From Lentzea pudingi (GTDB taxonomy: Bacteria; Actinomycetota; Actinomycetes; Mycobacteriales; Pseudonocardiaceae): a stretch of DNA of 64,000 nt. The stretch is taken from the NCBI RefSeq assembly GCF_014646255.1, contig NZ_BMNC01000003.1, forward strand, positions 62,001 through 126,000, in the 5' to 3' direction. The notes beneath the pieces are model-generated. The model made no database searches. It had not been told where the DNA came from and saw only the letters and a program-made list of their open reading frames with translations. This document shows positions 1 through 7,224 of this stretch, in pieces (the first letter of the stretch is position 1; each line of letters starts with the position of its first letter). The translations under genes were made by a program, and so were the position numbers.

Positions 1-503
1 AGCCACGACACGTCCACGATGAGGCCGCCGAGCAGCGGGCCGCCGACCGTCGCCACGGCCATGACCGCGCCGAGGTAGCCGTTGTAGCGGCCGCGTTCGC
101 GCGGCGGGATGATCGCGGCGATCACGACCTGGACCAGCGCCTGCAGGCCGCCGACGCCGATGCCCTGGAACGCGCGGGCCGCGATGAGCTGGCCGGTGTC
201 CTGGGCGAACCCGCTGAGCAGCGAGCCGACCACGAAGATCACGATCGCGGCCTGGACCAGCGTCTTCTTGTTGAACAGGTCGGCGAGCCTGCCCCAGATC
301 GGGGTCGTGGCCGTCGCCGTGAGCAGGGTGGCCGTGACCACCCACGTGTACTGGGTCTGCGTGCCGTTCAGCGAGCCGATGATCCGCGGCAGCGCGGTGG
401 ACACCACCGTGGAGCTGACCATGGCCACGAACAGCGCGAGCAGCAGTCCGGACAGCGACTCCAGCACCTGCCGGTGCCCCATCGCCCGAGTCTCGATCAA
501 CAC
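1..503 (-). CDS. MFS drug efflux transporter (DHA2/EmrB-QacA type), partial
   Basis: The first ~167 codons of a proton-driven multidrug exporter; the C-terminal part lies beyond the left edge. The protein begins with a short cytoplasmic stretch and a GHRQVLESLSGLLLAL first helix. It then shows the TPIWGRLADLFNKK loop between helices 2 and 3 (MFS motif A) and the RAFQGIGVGGLQAL segment typical of 14-helix DHA2 pumps. I chose GTG at 503 because AAGGGG lies 5 nt upstream; ATG at 482 is the alternative. The gene is divergent from a TetR gene, with a palindrome between them, so substrate-induced derepression is likely. Substrate unknown. Confidence 0.88.
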   Translation of the reverse strand, partial: MLIETRAMGHRQVLESLSGLLLALFVAMVSSTVVSTALPRIIGSLNGTQTQYTWVVTATLLTATATTPIWGRLADLFNKKTLVQAAIVIFVVGSLLSGFAQDTGQLIAARAFQGIGVGGLQALVQVVIAAIIPPRERGRYNGYLGAVMAVATVGGPLLGGLIVDVSW

Positions 504-535
504 AACCGCCCCTTCGTCGCCTTAATTCTTGCGCG

Positions 536-553
536 TTGTGCAAATTTGCGCAA
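536..553. promoter_or_regulatory. TetR operator between efflux pump and regulator
   Basis: TTGTGCAAATTTGCGCAA is an 18-bp inverted repeat with one mismatched pair, centred in the 80-bp gap between the divergent MFS and TetR genes. A further half-site (TTGCGCG) lies at 529-535. Position and symmetry fit autorepression and pump repression by the adjacent TetR protein. Confidence 0.7.
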
Positions 554-571
554 TGAGCAACATACTCCGGT

Positions 572-577
572 TAGGCT
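572..577 (+). promoter_or_regulatory. -10 box of leaderless TetR gene
   Basis: TAGGCT ends exactly 6 nt before the ATG at 584, so the transcript should start at or next to the start codon. There is no convincing ribosome-binding site. Confidence 0.45.
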
Positions 578-583
578 GGACGC

Positions 584-1165
584 ATGGAGACCCTCCCCAC
601 ACTGCGCGAGCACAAGAAGGCCGCGACCCGGCGGTCGCTGGCCGGGGCGGCGTTGCGGCTGGCGGTGGAGCGCGGCCTGGACGGGGTGACGGTCGAGGAC
701 ATCGCGGACGCGGCCGGGGTGTCCCGCCGGACGTTCTCCAACTACTTCACCAGCAAGGAGGACGCGGTCCTCGACGCCGACCGCGAGCGCCTCAGGGCAC
801 TGGTCTCCCTGGTCGAGGCCAGGCCCGAGGCCGAGGACGCCTGGCAGGCCCTGCGCGCGTCCACGGCCGAGCTGTACCGCGTCCGGCCCCTCCCGGACGT
901 CGAGTGGATGGCCCAGCTGCGGCTGCTGCGCCGTCATCCGTCACTGCTCGCACGACAGGCAGGTGACCAGGTCGCGCTCGAACGCGACCTGACCGCCGTG
1001 CTGGTCCGGCGCGAACCGGACGAGGAGGCCGCCCGGCTGATGGCCGCGACGTTCCTCACCACGATCCGCATCGGCATCGCGCTGTGGCTGGAGGGGGCGG
1101 GCGAGCAGGAGCTGCCCGGCCTCGTGGACCGCCTGCTCGGGCGGGTGCGGGTTCAGGGCACGTAG
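584..1165 (+). CDS. TetR/AcrR family transcriptional regulator
   Basis: A 193-aa repressor, typical TetR length. The N-terminal helix-turn-helix lies at about residues 35-58 (VTVEDIADAAGVSRRTFSNY followed by FTSKEDAV); the rest is an all-helical ligand-binding and dimerisation domain. It is transcribed away from the MFS exporter and probably represses both through the palindrome at 536-553. The start is supported by a -10 box 6 nt upstream (leaderless). The stop codon lies inside a 17-bp tandem duplication shared with the end of the convergent dehydrogenase gene. The inducing ligand cannot be told from sequence. Confidence 0.9.
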   Translation: METLPTLREHKKAATRRSLAGAALRLAVERGLDGVTVEDIADAAGVSRRTFSNYFTSKEDAVLDADRERLRALVSLVEARPEAEDAWQALRASTAELYRVRPLPDVEWMAQLRLLRRHPSLLARQAGDQVALERDLTAVLVRREPDEEAARLMAATFLTTIRIGIALWLEGAGEQELPGLVDRLLGRVRVQGT

Positions 1166-1183
1166 AGGTTCAGGGCACGTAGA
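1150..1183. repeat. 17-bp tandem duplication spanning two stop codons
   Basis: GGTTCAGGGCACGTAGA occurs twice in direct tandem (1150-1166 and 1167-1183). The first copy supplies the stop of the TetR gene (TAG 1163-1165). The second, read on the minus strand, supplies the last codons and stop of the short-chain dehydrogenase (stop at 1170-1172). Confidence 0.9.
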
Positions 1184-1760
1184 CCTGGCCGGTCTGCCGT
1201 CCCTCGATCGACCGGACGTAGGCCTGCGCCACGTCGGCCAGCGGCACCGGCCTCATGCCGGGGAAGTAGTCGCCGTAGACGTCGAGCGCCTCGGTGAAGA
1301 CCGTCGGGCTGACGGCGTTGATCCGCTGCGGGGCGATCTCGATCGCGGCGGCGCGCACGAACGCCTCCACCGCGCCGTTGGCCAGTGCCGCGGCCGCGCC
1401 GGTGACGATCGGTTCCCGCGCCAGCACGCCCGTGATCAGCGTGAACGACTCGGTCACGTGCGCGAGCCCCTCACGCACGAGCGCCACCTGGGACAGCACC
1501 TTCCCGGTCACCCCGGCCTGGTAGTCCGCGATGGTCAGCTCACCGAACGGCTTGAACGGCACGTGACCGGCGGCCGACGCGACGGCGTCCACCCGGCCCG
1601 CGGTCCGGTAGAGCTCGGCCACCTGGGCCGGGTCGGTCACGTCGAACTGGAGGTCGCCCCCGGTGCGCGAGACGGTCACGACGTCGTGCTTGCGTTCGGT
1701 GAGCACCTCGTGCACCGCGGTACCCAGCAGGCCGGTGGCTCCAACGAGCAGAATCCTCAT
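1170..1760 (-). CDS. Short-chain dehydrogenase/reductase
   Basis: A 196-aa NAD(P)-dependent oxidoreductase of the short SDR class. MRILLVGATGLLGTAV is the N-terminal dinucleotide-binding turn. The remainder is a compact Rossmann fold with an SAAGHVPFKPF loop and an AVSPTVFTEALDVYGDYFPG C-terminal segment. A classical YxxxK catalytic pair is not obvious, as in other atypical small SDRs of this sort (VEAFVRAAAIEIAPQRINAV region). ATG 1760 was chosen because the protein begins directly with the cofactor motif and has GAGGG upstream. Divergent from a LysR gene 69 bp away, its probable regulator. Substrate unknown. Confidence 0.85.
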   Translation of the reverse strand: MRILLVGATGLLGTAVHEVLTERKHDVVTVSRTGGDLQFDVTDPAQVAELYRTAGRVDAVASAAGHVPFKPFGELTIADYQAGVTGKVLSQVALVREGLAHVTESFTLITGVLAREPIVTGAAAALANGAVEAFVRAAAIEIAPQRINAVSPTVFTEALDVYGDYFPGMRPVPLADVAQAYVRSIEGRQTGQVYVP

Positions 1761-1794
1761 GCCCTCGACGCTAGGAGCGCTGCGGGAAGGAGTG

Positions 1795-1816
1795 AAATGC
1801 CGTTCGTGCAGCACTT
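1795..1816. promoter_or_regulatory. Candidate LysR-type box between SDR and LysR genes
   Basis: AAATGC and GCACTT form an interrupted dyad (one mismatched pair) with a 10-bp spacer in the divergent intergenic region, a LysR-like arrangement. It overlaps the candidate -10 (TATGAT, 1816-1821) of the LysR gene, which would give autorepression. Confidence 0.4.
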
Positions 1817-1829
1817 ATGATCGGTGGTT

Positions 1830-2684
1830 ATGAATGTCGAGCTGCGCCACCTGCGGGCACTCGCCGCGATCGGCGACCACCGGTCGATCACCGCGGCCGC
1901 CCAGTCGCTGCACGTCACGCAGCCCGCGCTCTCGCGCACGCTCGACCAGCTCGAACGACGCCTCGGGGTGCGGCTGGTCGAACGCACGACCCGGCACGTC
2001 GCCCTGACCGATCCCGGCCACCGGCTGTGGGAGCACAGCCACCGCATCCTCACCTCGCTGGACACGGCACTGGCCGAGGCCGCCCGCCCGCAGCCCGTCC
2101 GGCTCACCTTCGCCTGGGCCGCGCTCGGCCGGTTCACCATCCCGTTCCTGCGCGAGTGGCGGGCGGAGCACCCGGACGTCCTGGTCCGCATCCGCCAGGC
2201 CGACGACCCCGAGGCGGCGCTGCGGCGCGGCGAGGCGGACGTGGCGGTCCTGCGCACGCCCCCGGCCGGTGGCGACCTCGGCCACGCCGCGCTCATCGAG
2301 GAACCCCGGATCGCCGCCGTCGCGGACGACCACCCGCTCGCGTCCCGCGCCGCCCTCACGCTCGACGACCTCGTGGGCGAGTGCGTCGCCGTGTGCGAGA
2401 CGGCCGCGACGACGAGCGCCGACCTCTGGCCCGCCGGAGCCCGCCCGCGCACGGTGGACGTGCCCGGCGTGGTCGAGTGGCTGACGTCGATCGCGACCGG
2501 CACGACCGTCGGCGTCACGGCGGCCGGCACGAGCCACCACCACCCGCACCCCGGCGTGACCTACCTGCCGATCACCGACGCCGGCCCGATCACCGTGCAC
2601 CTGGCGTGGCCGGAGGCGACGGCGCACCCGTCGACCGAGGCGTTCGTGGCGCTGGCGCGGCGCCATCTGGGCGCCACAACCTGA
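1830..2684 (+). CDS. LysR family transcriptional regulator
   Basis: A 284-aa LysR-type regulator. The N-terminal winged helix is unmistakable (MNVELRHLRALAAIGDHRSI, then TAAAQSLHVTQPALSRTLDQ); the C-terminal half is a periplasmic-binding-protein-like effector domain that would sense a small molecule. ATG 1830 gives the usual LysR N-terminus; GTG 1824 is also possible. It probably controls the divergent SDR gene. Its 3' end overlaps the convergent PucR gene by 95 bp, unusually long for two real genes. Confidence 0.9.
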   Translation: MNVELRHLRALAAIGDHRSITAAAQSLHVTQPALSRTLDQLERRLGVRLVERTTRHVALTDPGHRLWEHSHRILTSLDTALAEAARPQPVRLTFAWAALGRFTIPFLREWRAEHPDVLVRIRQADDPEAALRRGEADVAVLRTPPAGGDLGHAALIEEPRIAAVADDHPLASRAALTLDDLVGECVAVCETAATTSADLWPAGARPRTVDVPGVVEWLTSIATGTTVGVTAAGTSHHHPHPGVTYLPITDAGPITVHLAWPEATAHPSTEAFVALARRHLGATT

Positions 2685-4251
2685 GCTGCAACATCGCCGC
2701 GAACCGCGCGTCCGGATCGCCGAGGTCGATCTCCCCGACCTCCGAGAGCCGCCGCAGCCGGTACCGGAACGTGTTGGGGTGCACGAACACCGCGGCCGAG
2801 GCGGCAGCGACGTCACCGAAGGCGTCGAGCCACGCCCCGAGCGTCTCGACCAGGCACGCGCTGTGCTTGCGGTCGTACGCGATCAGCCGCGCGACCGGCC
2901 CGGTCAGCGTGTCCCCGCGCTCGGCGATCAGGTCCGACAGCTCCAGCAGCAACCCCTCACCGTGCACGTCGGACACCCGAGCGACCGGCCGGGACGCGCG
3001 TCCGGCCCGCAACACCCGCAGCACCAGGTCGGCACCGGCGCGCGACCGCGACAGCGTCAGGCCGTCGGACACCTCGCCGACGCCCACCAGCACGGGGTTG
3101 CCGACGCGGTTGCGGAAGTCCGTGGCGATCCGCAACGCCCGGTCGTCCGACTCCGCGGGCAGGATCGCGTAGGCGACGTCGCCGATCAACGCGGCGGCGG
3201 CACGGGGGTGCACGGCCGTGAGGTGCATGGCGAGCGCGTCGGCGATCTGCTGGCGTTCGGCCAGCAGCCGGGCGTGCGCTGCAGGGTCGTCGCCGTGCGA
3301 GTGGGCGAGCGCCAGCGCCAGCACCACGCACGCCTGGTCGGCCAGACCCAGCCGCCGCACCGCCTCCGCCGCGCCCGCGCCTCCCTCGATCGCGGTCGAG
3401 ACGAGGTCCGCGCGCAGCCGCCGTTCGACGTCGGCGCCCGCCCGCTGCCGCATCATGTGCAACGCCACGAGCTTGGCCGCGTCCCCGAACGCGGTGGAGC
3501 TGTCGGGGGACAGCGGCGCGCGGACGGCGGCCCAGATCGAGCCGAGGAACTCGTCGCCCGCCCGCACCGCCACGGCGAGACGCGGCAAGCAAACCGACCC
3601 GTCGTCAGCGGGCAGCCCCTCGATGTAGACGGGCTGGTCGCTGCGGTAGAGCCGCTGGAACACCCCGCGCGCCTCCAGCATCTGCGTGTAGCGCGCGGGC
3701 ACCTTCCTGCCGAGGATCGTCTCGACGCGCGACGGATCGGCCTCGTCCTGCCGCCCCGAGAACGCGAGCACGCGCGAACTGCGGTCCTCGATCGTCACCG
3801 GGGCGCTGATCAGCGACGCCACCGCGTTGGCCAGCGCGAACAGGTCCCCGGCCGGCACTCCGCCGAGGGTCTCGGACGGGTCGACCTCACCTTCGGCCAG
3901 CAGCGACCGCAGCATCGCGGCGAGCTGCGTCCACGACGCCCCCGGCGCCAGGCCGAGCAGGGCCACACCGGAGCTGTCGACCGCTGCGGAGACCTCCTCG
4001 GTGAGGACGATCGGCCCGCGCACGACCAGCGCGGCCGCCCCCTCCTTGCCCAGCAGGTGCAGCAACGGGGCGGGCTCGCGCACGCCGACGCCCAGCACCA
4101 GCGCCCCCACGGGCAACGCCTGGTCGTCGTCCGGGTCGTGGATCACCACACCGCCGATGTCGGCGGCACGACCCGGATCACCACGCACGAGGTCGATCAG
4201 CGTGGTGCCCAGGTCGTCCAGCACGCGGGTGAGGCCTGTTCGCGGACTCAT
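2590..4251 (-). CDS. PucR family transcriptional regulator
   Basis: A 553-aa regulator of the PucR/CdaR class. It has an N-terminal PucR-like sensory domain (about 1-130), a GAF/GGDEF-like middle (ISAPVTIEDRSSRVLAFSGR and following) and a C-terminal HTH_30 (ACLVETLGAWLDAFGDVAAA, then VFVHPNTFRYRLRRLSEVGE). These proteins usually activate catabolic genes for purines, amino acids or similar nitrogen compounds. It is the last gene of the 12-gene minus-strand operon, 20 bp after the racemase gene, with GGTGGAGG ahead of its ATG, and is the obvious candidate regulator of that operon. The C-terminal ~30 residues run antisense to the LysR gene and are low-complexity Pro/Ala-rich, so that tail may be recent read-through. 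Confidence 0.87.
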   Translation of the reverse strand: MSPRTGLTRVLDDLGTTLIDLVRGDPGRAADIGGVVIHDPDDDQALPVGALVLGVGVREPAPLLHLLGKEGAAALVVRGPIVLTEEVSAAVDSSGVALLGLAPGASWTQLAAMLRSLLAEGEVDPSETLGGVPAGDLFALANAVASLISAPVTIEDRSSRVLAFSGRQDEADPSRVETILGRKVPARYTQMLEARGVFQRLYRSDQPVYIEGLPADDGSVCLPRLAVAVRAGDEFLGSIWAAVRAPLSPDSSTAFGDAAKLVALHMMRQRAGADVERRLRADLVSTAIEGGAGAAEAVRRLGLADQACVVLALALAHSHGDDPAAHARLLAERQQIADALAMHLTAVHPRAAAALIGDVAYAILPAESDDRALRIATDFRNRVGNPVLVGVGEVSDGLTLSRSRAGADLVLRVLRAGRASRPVARVSDVHGEGLLLELSDLIAERGDTLTGPVARLIAYDRKHSACLVETLGAWLDAFGDVAAASAAVFVHPNTFRYRLRRLSEVGEIDLGDPDARFAAMLQLRLWRPDGAAPAPRTPRSTGAPSPPATPGAR

Positions 4252-4271
4252 ACCTCCACCTTGCCAACCGT

Positions 4272-5369
4272 CTACAGGGGAATCCACTCCGTCTTCACCG
4301 TCACCGCGTCCAGCGCGTCCGGCAACGGCGTGACACCCAGCCCCGGCCCCGTCGGCACGGTCAGGTGCCCGTCCTCCAGCACGAACGGCTCGGTGACGTC
4401 CATCCGGTAGTAGCGGTCGGACGCCGAGGTGTCGCCGGGCAGCGTGCAGCCGGGCAACGCCGCCAGCGCCACGTTCGCTGCCCGCCCGATGCCGGTCTCG
4501 AGCATCCCGCCGCACCACACCGCGATCCCGTGCGCCGCGCAGACGTCGTGGATGCGCCGCGCCTCCAGGTAACCACCGACGCGACCGGGTTTGATGTTGA
4601 CGATCTGGCAGGCGCCGAGCTTGATCGCGTCGGCCGCCGACGACGCCGAGGTGATCGACTCGTCGAGGCAGATCGGTGTCCGCACGACCTTCGCGAGCTC
4701 GGCGTGCGCGAGCAGCTCCTCCTCGTCCAGCGGCTGTTCGATCAGCAGCAGGTCGAACGGGTCGAGCTTCGCGAGGTGCCGGGCGTCGCCGAGGGTGTAG
4801 GCGGTGTTCGCGTCGACCTGCAGCAGGACATCCGCGAACCGTTCGCGCACCGCTCGCACGGGGGCGAGGTCCCAGCCCGGTTCGATCTTGAGCTTGATCC
4901 GCTGGTAGCCCTCGTCGACGTACCCGGTGACGGCGTCCAGCAGCTCCGGGATCGAGTTCATGATCCCGACCGACACCCCGCACGGCACGCGGTCGCGGAC
5001 GGCGCCCAGCTCACGGCCGAACGACACCCCTCGCGCGCGCAGTTCGGCGTCCAGCACCGCCATCTCCAGCGCCGCCTTGGCCATCCGGTGACCGCGGAAC
5101 CGCGCCACGCGCGGTGCGACCGAGATGCCGTCGATCGGCCCGGTAAGCGCGGGGACCAGGAACCGCCGCAGCACGTCCGCGCAGCCCTCCAGGTACTCGG
5201 AGGAGTACACGGGGTCGGCCATCGCGACGCACTCGCCCCAGCCCTCGCCCTCGTCCGTGACCGCGCGCAGGACCAGCAACTGCCGCACGGTCTGCGTGCC
5301 GAACGAGGTGCGGAACGGCGACTTCAGCGGCATCTCGACCCAGCGGAGCTCCACCCCGTCCAGCTTCAC
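4272..5369 (-). CDS. N-succinylamino acid racemase / o-succinylbenzoate synthase family enolase
   Basis: A 365-aa enolase-superfamily protein of the MenC type 2 (NSAR/OSBS) subgroup. All catalytic elements are present: the KxK pair K159/K161 (IKLKIEPG), metal ligands D186 (QVDANTAY), E211 (LIEQPL) and D236 (CLDESI), and the opposite-face base K260 (NIKPGRVGG). K161 and K260 are the two acid/base lysines needed to racemise an N-acylamino acid. The family includes the Amycolatopsis N-acylamino acid racemase. No other menaquinone gene is nearby; the upstream GNAT and M20 genes instead point to racemisation of N-succinyl-D-amino acids. It starts at GTG 5369, overlapping the GNAT stop by 4 nt. Family certain; specificity inferred from context. 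Confidence 0.88.
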   Translation of the reverse strand: MKLDGVELRWVEMPLKSPFRTSFGTQTVRQLLVLRAVTDEGEGWGECVAMADPVYSSEYLEGCADVLRRFLVPALTGPIDGISVAPRVARFRGHRMAKAALEMAVLDAELRARGVSFGRELGAVRDRVPCGVSVGIMNSIPELLDAVTGYVDEGYQRIKLKIEPGWDLAPVRAVRERFADVLLQVDANTAYTLGDARHLAKLDPFDLLLIEQPLDEEELLAHAELAKVVRTPICLDESITSASSAADAIKLGACQIVNIKPGRVGGYLEARRIHDVCAAHGIAVWCGGMLETGIGRAANVALAALPGCTLPGDTSASDRYYRMDVTEPFVLEDGHLTVPTGPGLGVTPLPDALDAVTVKTEWIPL

Positions 5370-6163
5370 GAACCGCTCCTCTCCACGACGTACCAGCCCG
5401 ACCTGTCAAACCCGGTGATGGCGGCGCCGTCGGCGAGCAATCCGCCGAGCACCTCCCGCACGGCGTAGCGCCACTCCTGCGCGGCGGCCGGGTTCGTGGC
5501 CCGCAGCGTCTCGATGTCGGCGGGCACGGCGACCAGAACCGTGCTGCCTGAACACACTCCGGGCACGGGCAGGCCGTCCTCGGAGATGCCGAGGCCGACC
5601 ACGCCCGTCGCGCTGGCGGTTCGCGGCTGCCCGGAGCACGCGGACGCGACCTCGGGGGAGGCGATCCGCCAGCTGATGAGCAGCCGGTCGGTCTCGCCGC
5701 CGCCGTTGATGTCGTCGTCCATGTGGCCGTAGAAGTCCGGCAGGTACTCGGTCGCGTCCGCCCCGAGCTTGCCCAGGTTGAAGTAGGCGTTGCGGCGCAC
5801 CAGCGGGTCGAACGTCCAGGTGACCTCGGTCATCCCGCGTTCGAGCGCCCACGTCCGCTGGTCGAGCTTGAGCGCGTACCCGACGTTGCGGCCGCGCATA
5901 CCGGCCGCCACCCCGGCGATGTGGCTGTGCAACGCGCCCGCGGCGGGCGGCGAGCAGAACCCGATGCAGGCACCCACCAGCGCGTCACCGTCGAACGCAC
6001 CCGCGACGTAGCTGCCCGCCTTGGTCATCGCCCGCAGCAGCTCGGCGGTGACCGGGGGAGTGCTGTCCGATCGCCAGATCGACTCGTACAGCCGTTGCGT
6101 GGCAAGGAGTTCCGCGTAGTCCGTGAGCTGACGGACCACCACGTCGTGTTTCACCAACGTCAT
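5366..6163 (-). CDS. GNAT family N-acyltransferase, probable amino acid N-succinyltransferase
   Basis: A 265-aa GNAT protein. The acyl-CoA-binding region is around HSHIAGVAAGMRGRNVGYAL (residues ~78-97, a Q/RxxGxG/A-type loop), followed by TWALERGMTEVTWTFDPLVR and a YLPDFYGHMDDDINGG segment. The protein is longer than a minimal GNAT domain, with an ~80-residue C-terminal extension. In bacterial operons that pair an NSAR with an M20 desuccinylase, the GNAT partner succinylates D-amino acids using succinyl-CoA, and I infer the same here. ATG 6163 overlaps the M20 stop (ATGA) and the stop overlaps the racemase GTG. Confidence 0.82.
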   Translation of the reverse strand: MTLVKHDVVVRQLTDYAELLATQRLYESIWRSDSTPPVTAELLRAMTKAGSYVAGAFDGDALVGACIGFCSPPAAGALHSHIAGVAAGMRGRNVGYALKLDQRTWALERGMTEVTWTFDPLVRRNAYFNLGKLGADATEYLPDFYGHMDDDINGGGETDRLLISWRIASPEVASACSGQPRTASATGVVGLGISEDGLPVPGVCSGSTVLVAVPADIETLRATNPAAAQEWRYAVREVLGGLLADGAAITGFDRSGWYVVERSGS

Positions 6164-7224
6164 GTCAGCTCCCTCACCAGCGCCGCGAGCAGCTCGGTGC
6201 GCGGGACCAGTTCCGACACCAGCACGTGCTCGTGCTCAGCATGCGCCCCGCCCCCGACGGCACCAAGCCCGTCGAGCGTCGGCACGCCCACCCCGGCCGT
6301 GAAGTTGCCGTCGGACGCGCCGCCGACCGCGGCCTGGGTGATCCCCGGCAGCAGCCCGGACGCCAGTTCGAACAACGCTCCGGAGGCGGTGAGCTCCAGG
6401 GGCGGGCGGTTCGGGCCGCCGGCCACCTCGACCTTCGCACCGTCGAGCACGGGCTTCAGCGCGTTCATGTCCTCGTCGACCCGGGCCTGCTCCTCGAGGG
6501 TCCGCACGCGCACGTCCACCATGAACTTCCCTTGCGCGGGAACGGTGTTCGTGGTCGTACCGGACGACAGCACGGTCGGCACCACGGTGGTGCCGAGTTC
6601 GGCGTCGGCCAGCTGGGAGACAGCCAGGACCTGGTGCGCCGCCTCGATCGTGGCGTTCACCCCGCGCTCGGGCTCCAGCCCGGCGTGCGAGGCACGGCCG
6701 TGCAGCGTCACCTCGTACATCGACGTGCCCTTGCGCTCGGTCTTCAGCGCGCCACCGTCCGCCGAGGCCTCGCAGACCAGCACGGCCGCGTGCTCGACGG
6801 CCTCGGCCTCGATCAGCCCGCGCGACGACGGCGAGCCGATCTCCTCGTCACCGGTGATCAGCACCGTGACGCCGTCGGGAGAACCCAGCGCTGCGACGGC
6901 GTGGAAGATCATCACGACGCCGGTCTTCATGTCGAAGCAGCCGGGCCCGCGCAGCACGCCGTCCCGCACGCTGAACGGGATCCGCTGAAGCGTGCCGATC
7001 GGCCACACCGTGTCGTGGTGGCCGAGCAGCAACACCTTGCGCGGTCCCGATCCCAGCCGCCAGCGCAGGTGCGTGCGGCCGTCGAGCACGATCCGTTCCG
7101 GTTCGGCACCGAGCAGCGCGGCACCCACCTCGGCGGTGACCTCCGCGCTGCGGGCGACCGCCGCCAGGTCGGTGGACGGGGACTCGCAGGACACGAGCCG
7201 TTCGATGTCGTTGAGCAGGTTCAT
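6160..7224 (-). CDS. M20 family metallohydrolase, probable N-acyl-L-amino acid hydrolase (desuccinylase)
   Basis: A 354-aa zinc hydrolase of the ArgE/CPDG2/DapE group. Visible catalytic residues are H69/D71 (GHHDTVW), D98 (GCFDMKTG), E127/E128 (GDEEIGSPSS) and a C-terminal His-rich GGGAHAEHEH segment; the dimerisation lid lies at about 165-275. No signal peptide, so cytoplasmic. Next to a GNAT and an NSAR-type racemase it is best explained as the L-specific N-succinylamino acid hydrolase that makes D-to-L conversion irreversible; a carboxypeptidase G2-like or dipeptidase role is the alternative. Its ATG shares one base with the upstream stop (TGATG). Confidence 0.84.
   Translation of the reverse strand: MNLLNDIERLVSCESPSTDLAAVARSAEVTAEVGAALLGAEPERIVLDGRTHLRWRLGSGPRKVLLLGHHDTVWPIGTLQRIPFSVRDGVLRGPGCFDMKTGVVMIFHAVAALGSPDGVTVLITGDEEIGSPSSRGLIEAEAVEHAAVLVCEASADGGALKTERKGTSMYEVTLHGRASHAGLEPERGVNATIEAAHQVLAVSQLADAELGTTVVPTVLSSGTTTNTVPAQGKFMVDVRVRTLEEQARVDEDMNALKPVLDGAKVEVAGGPNRPPLELTASGALFELASGLLPGITQAAVGGASDGNFTAGVGVPTLDGLGAVGGGAHAEHEHVLVSELVPRTELLAALVRELT

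Noticed and set aside
4272..5369. Annotation as menaquinone-pathway o-succinylbenzoate synthase (menC)
   Set aside because: Family allows it, but no other men gene is present and the coupled GNAT and M20 genes fit N-succinylamino acid racemisation better; kept only as a family name.
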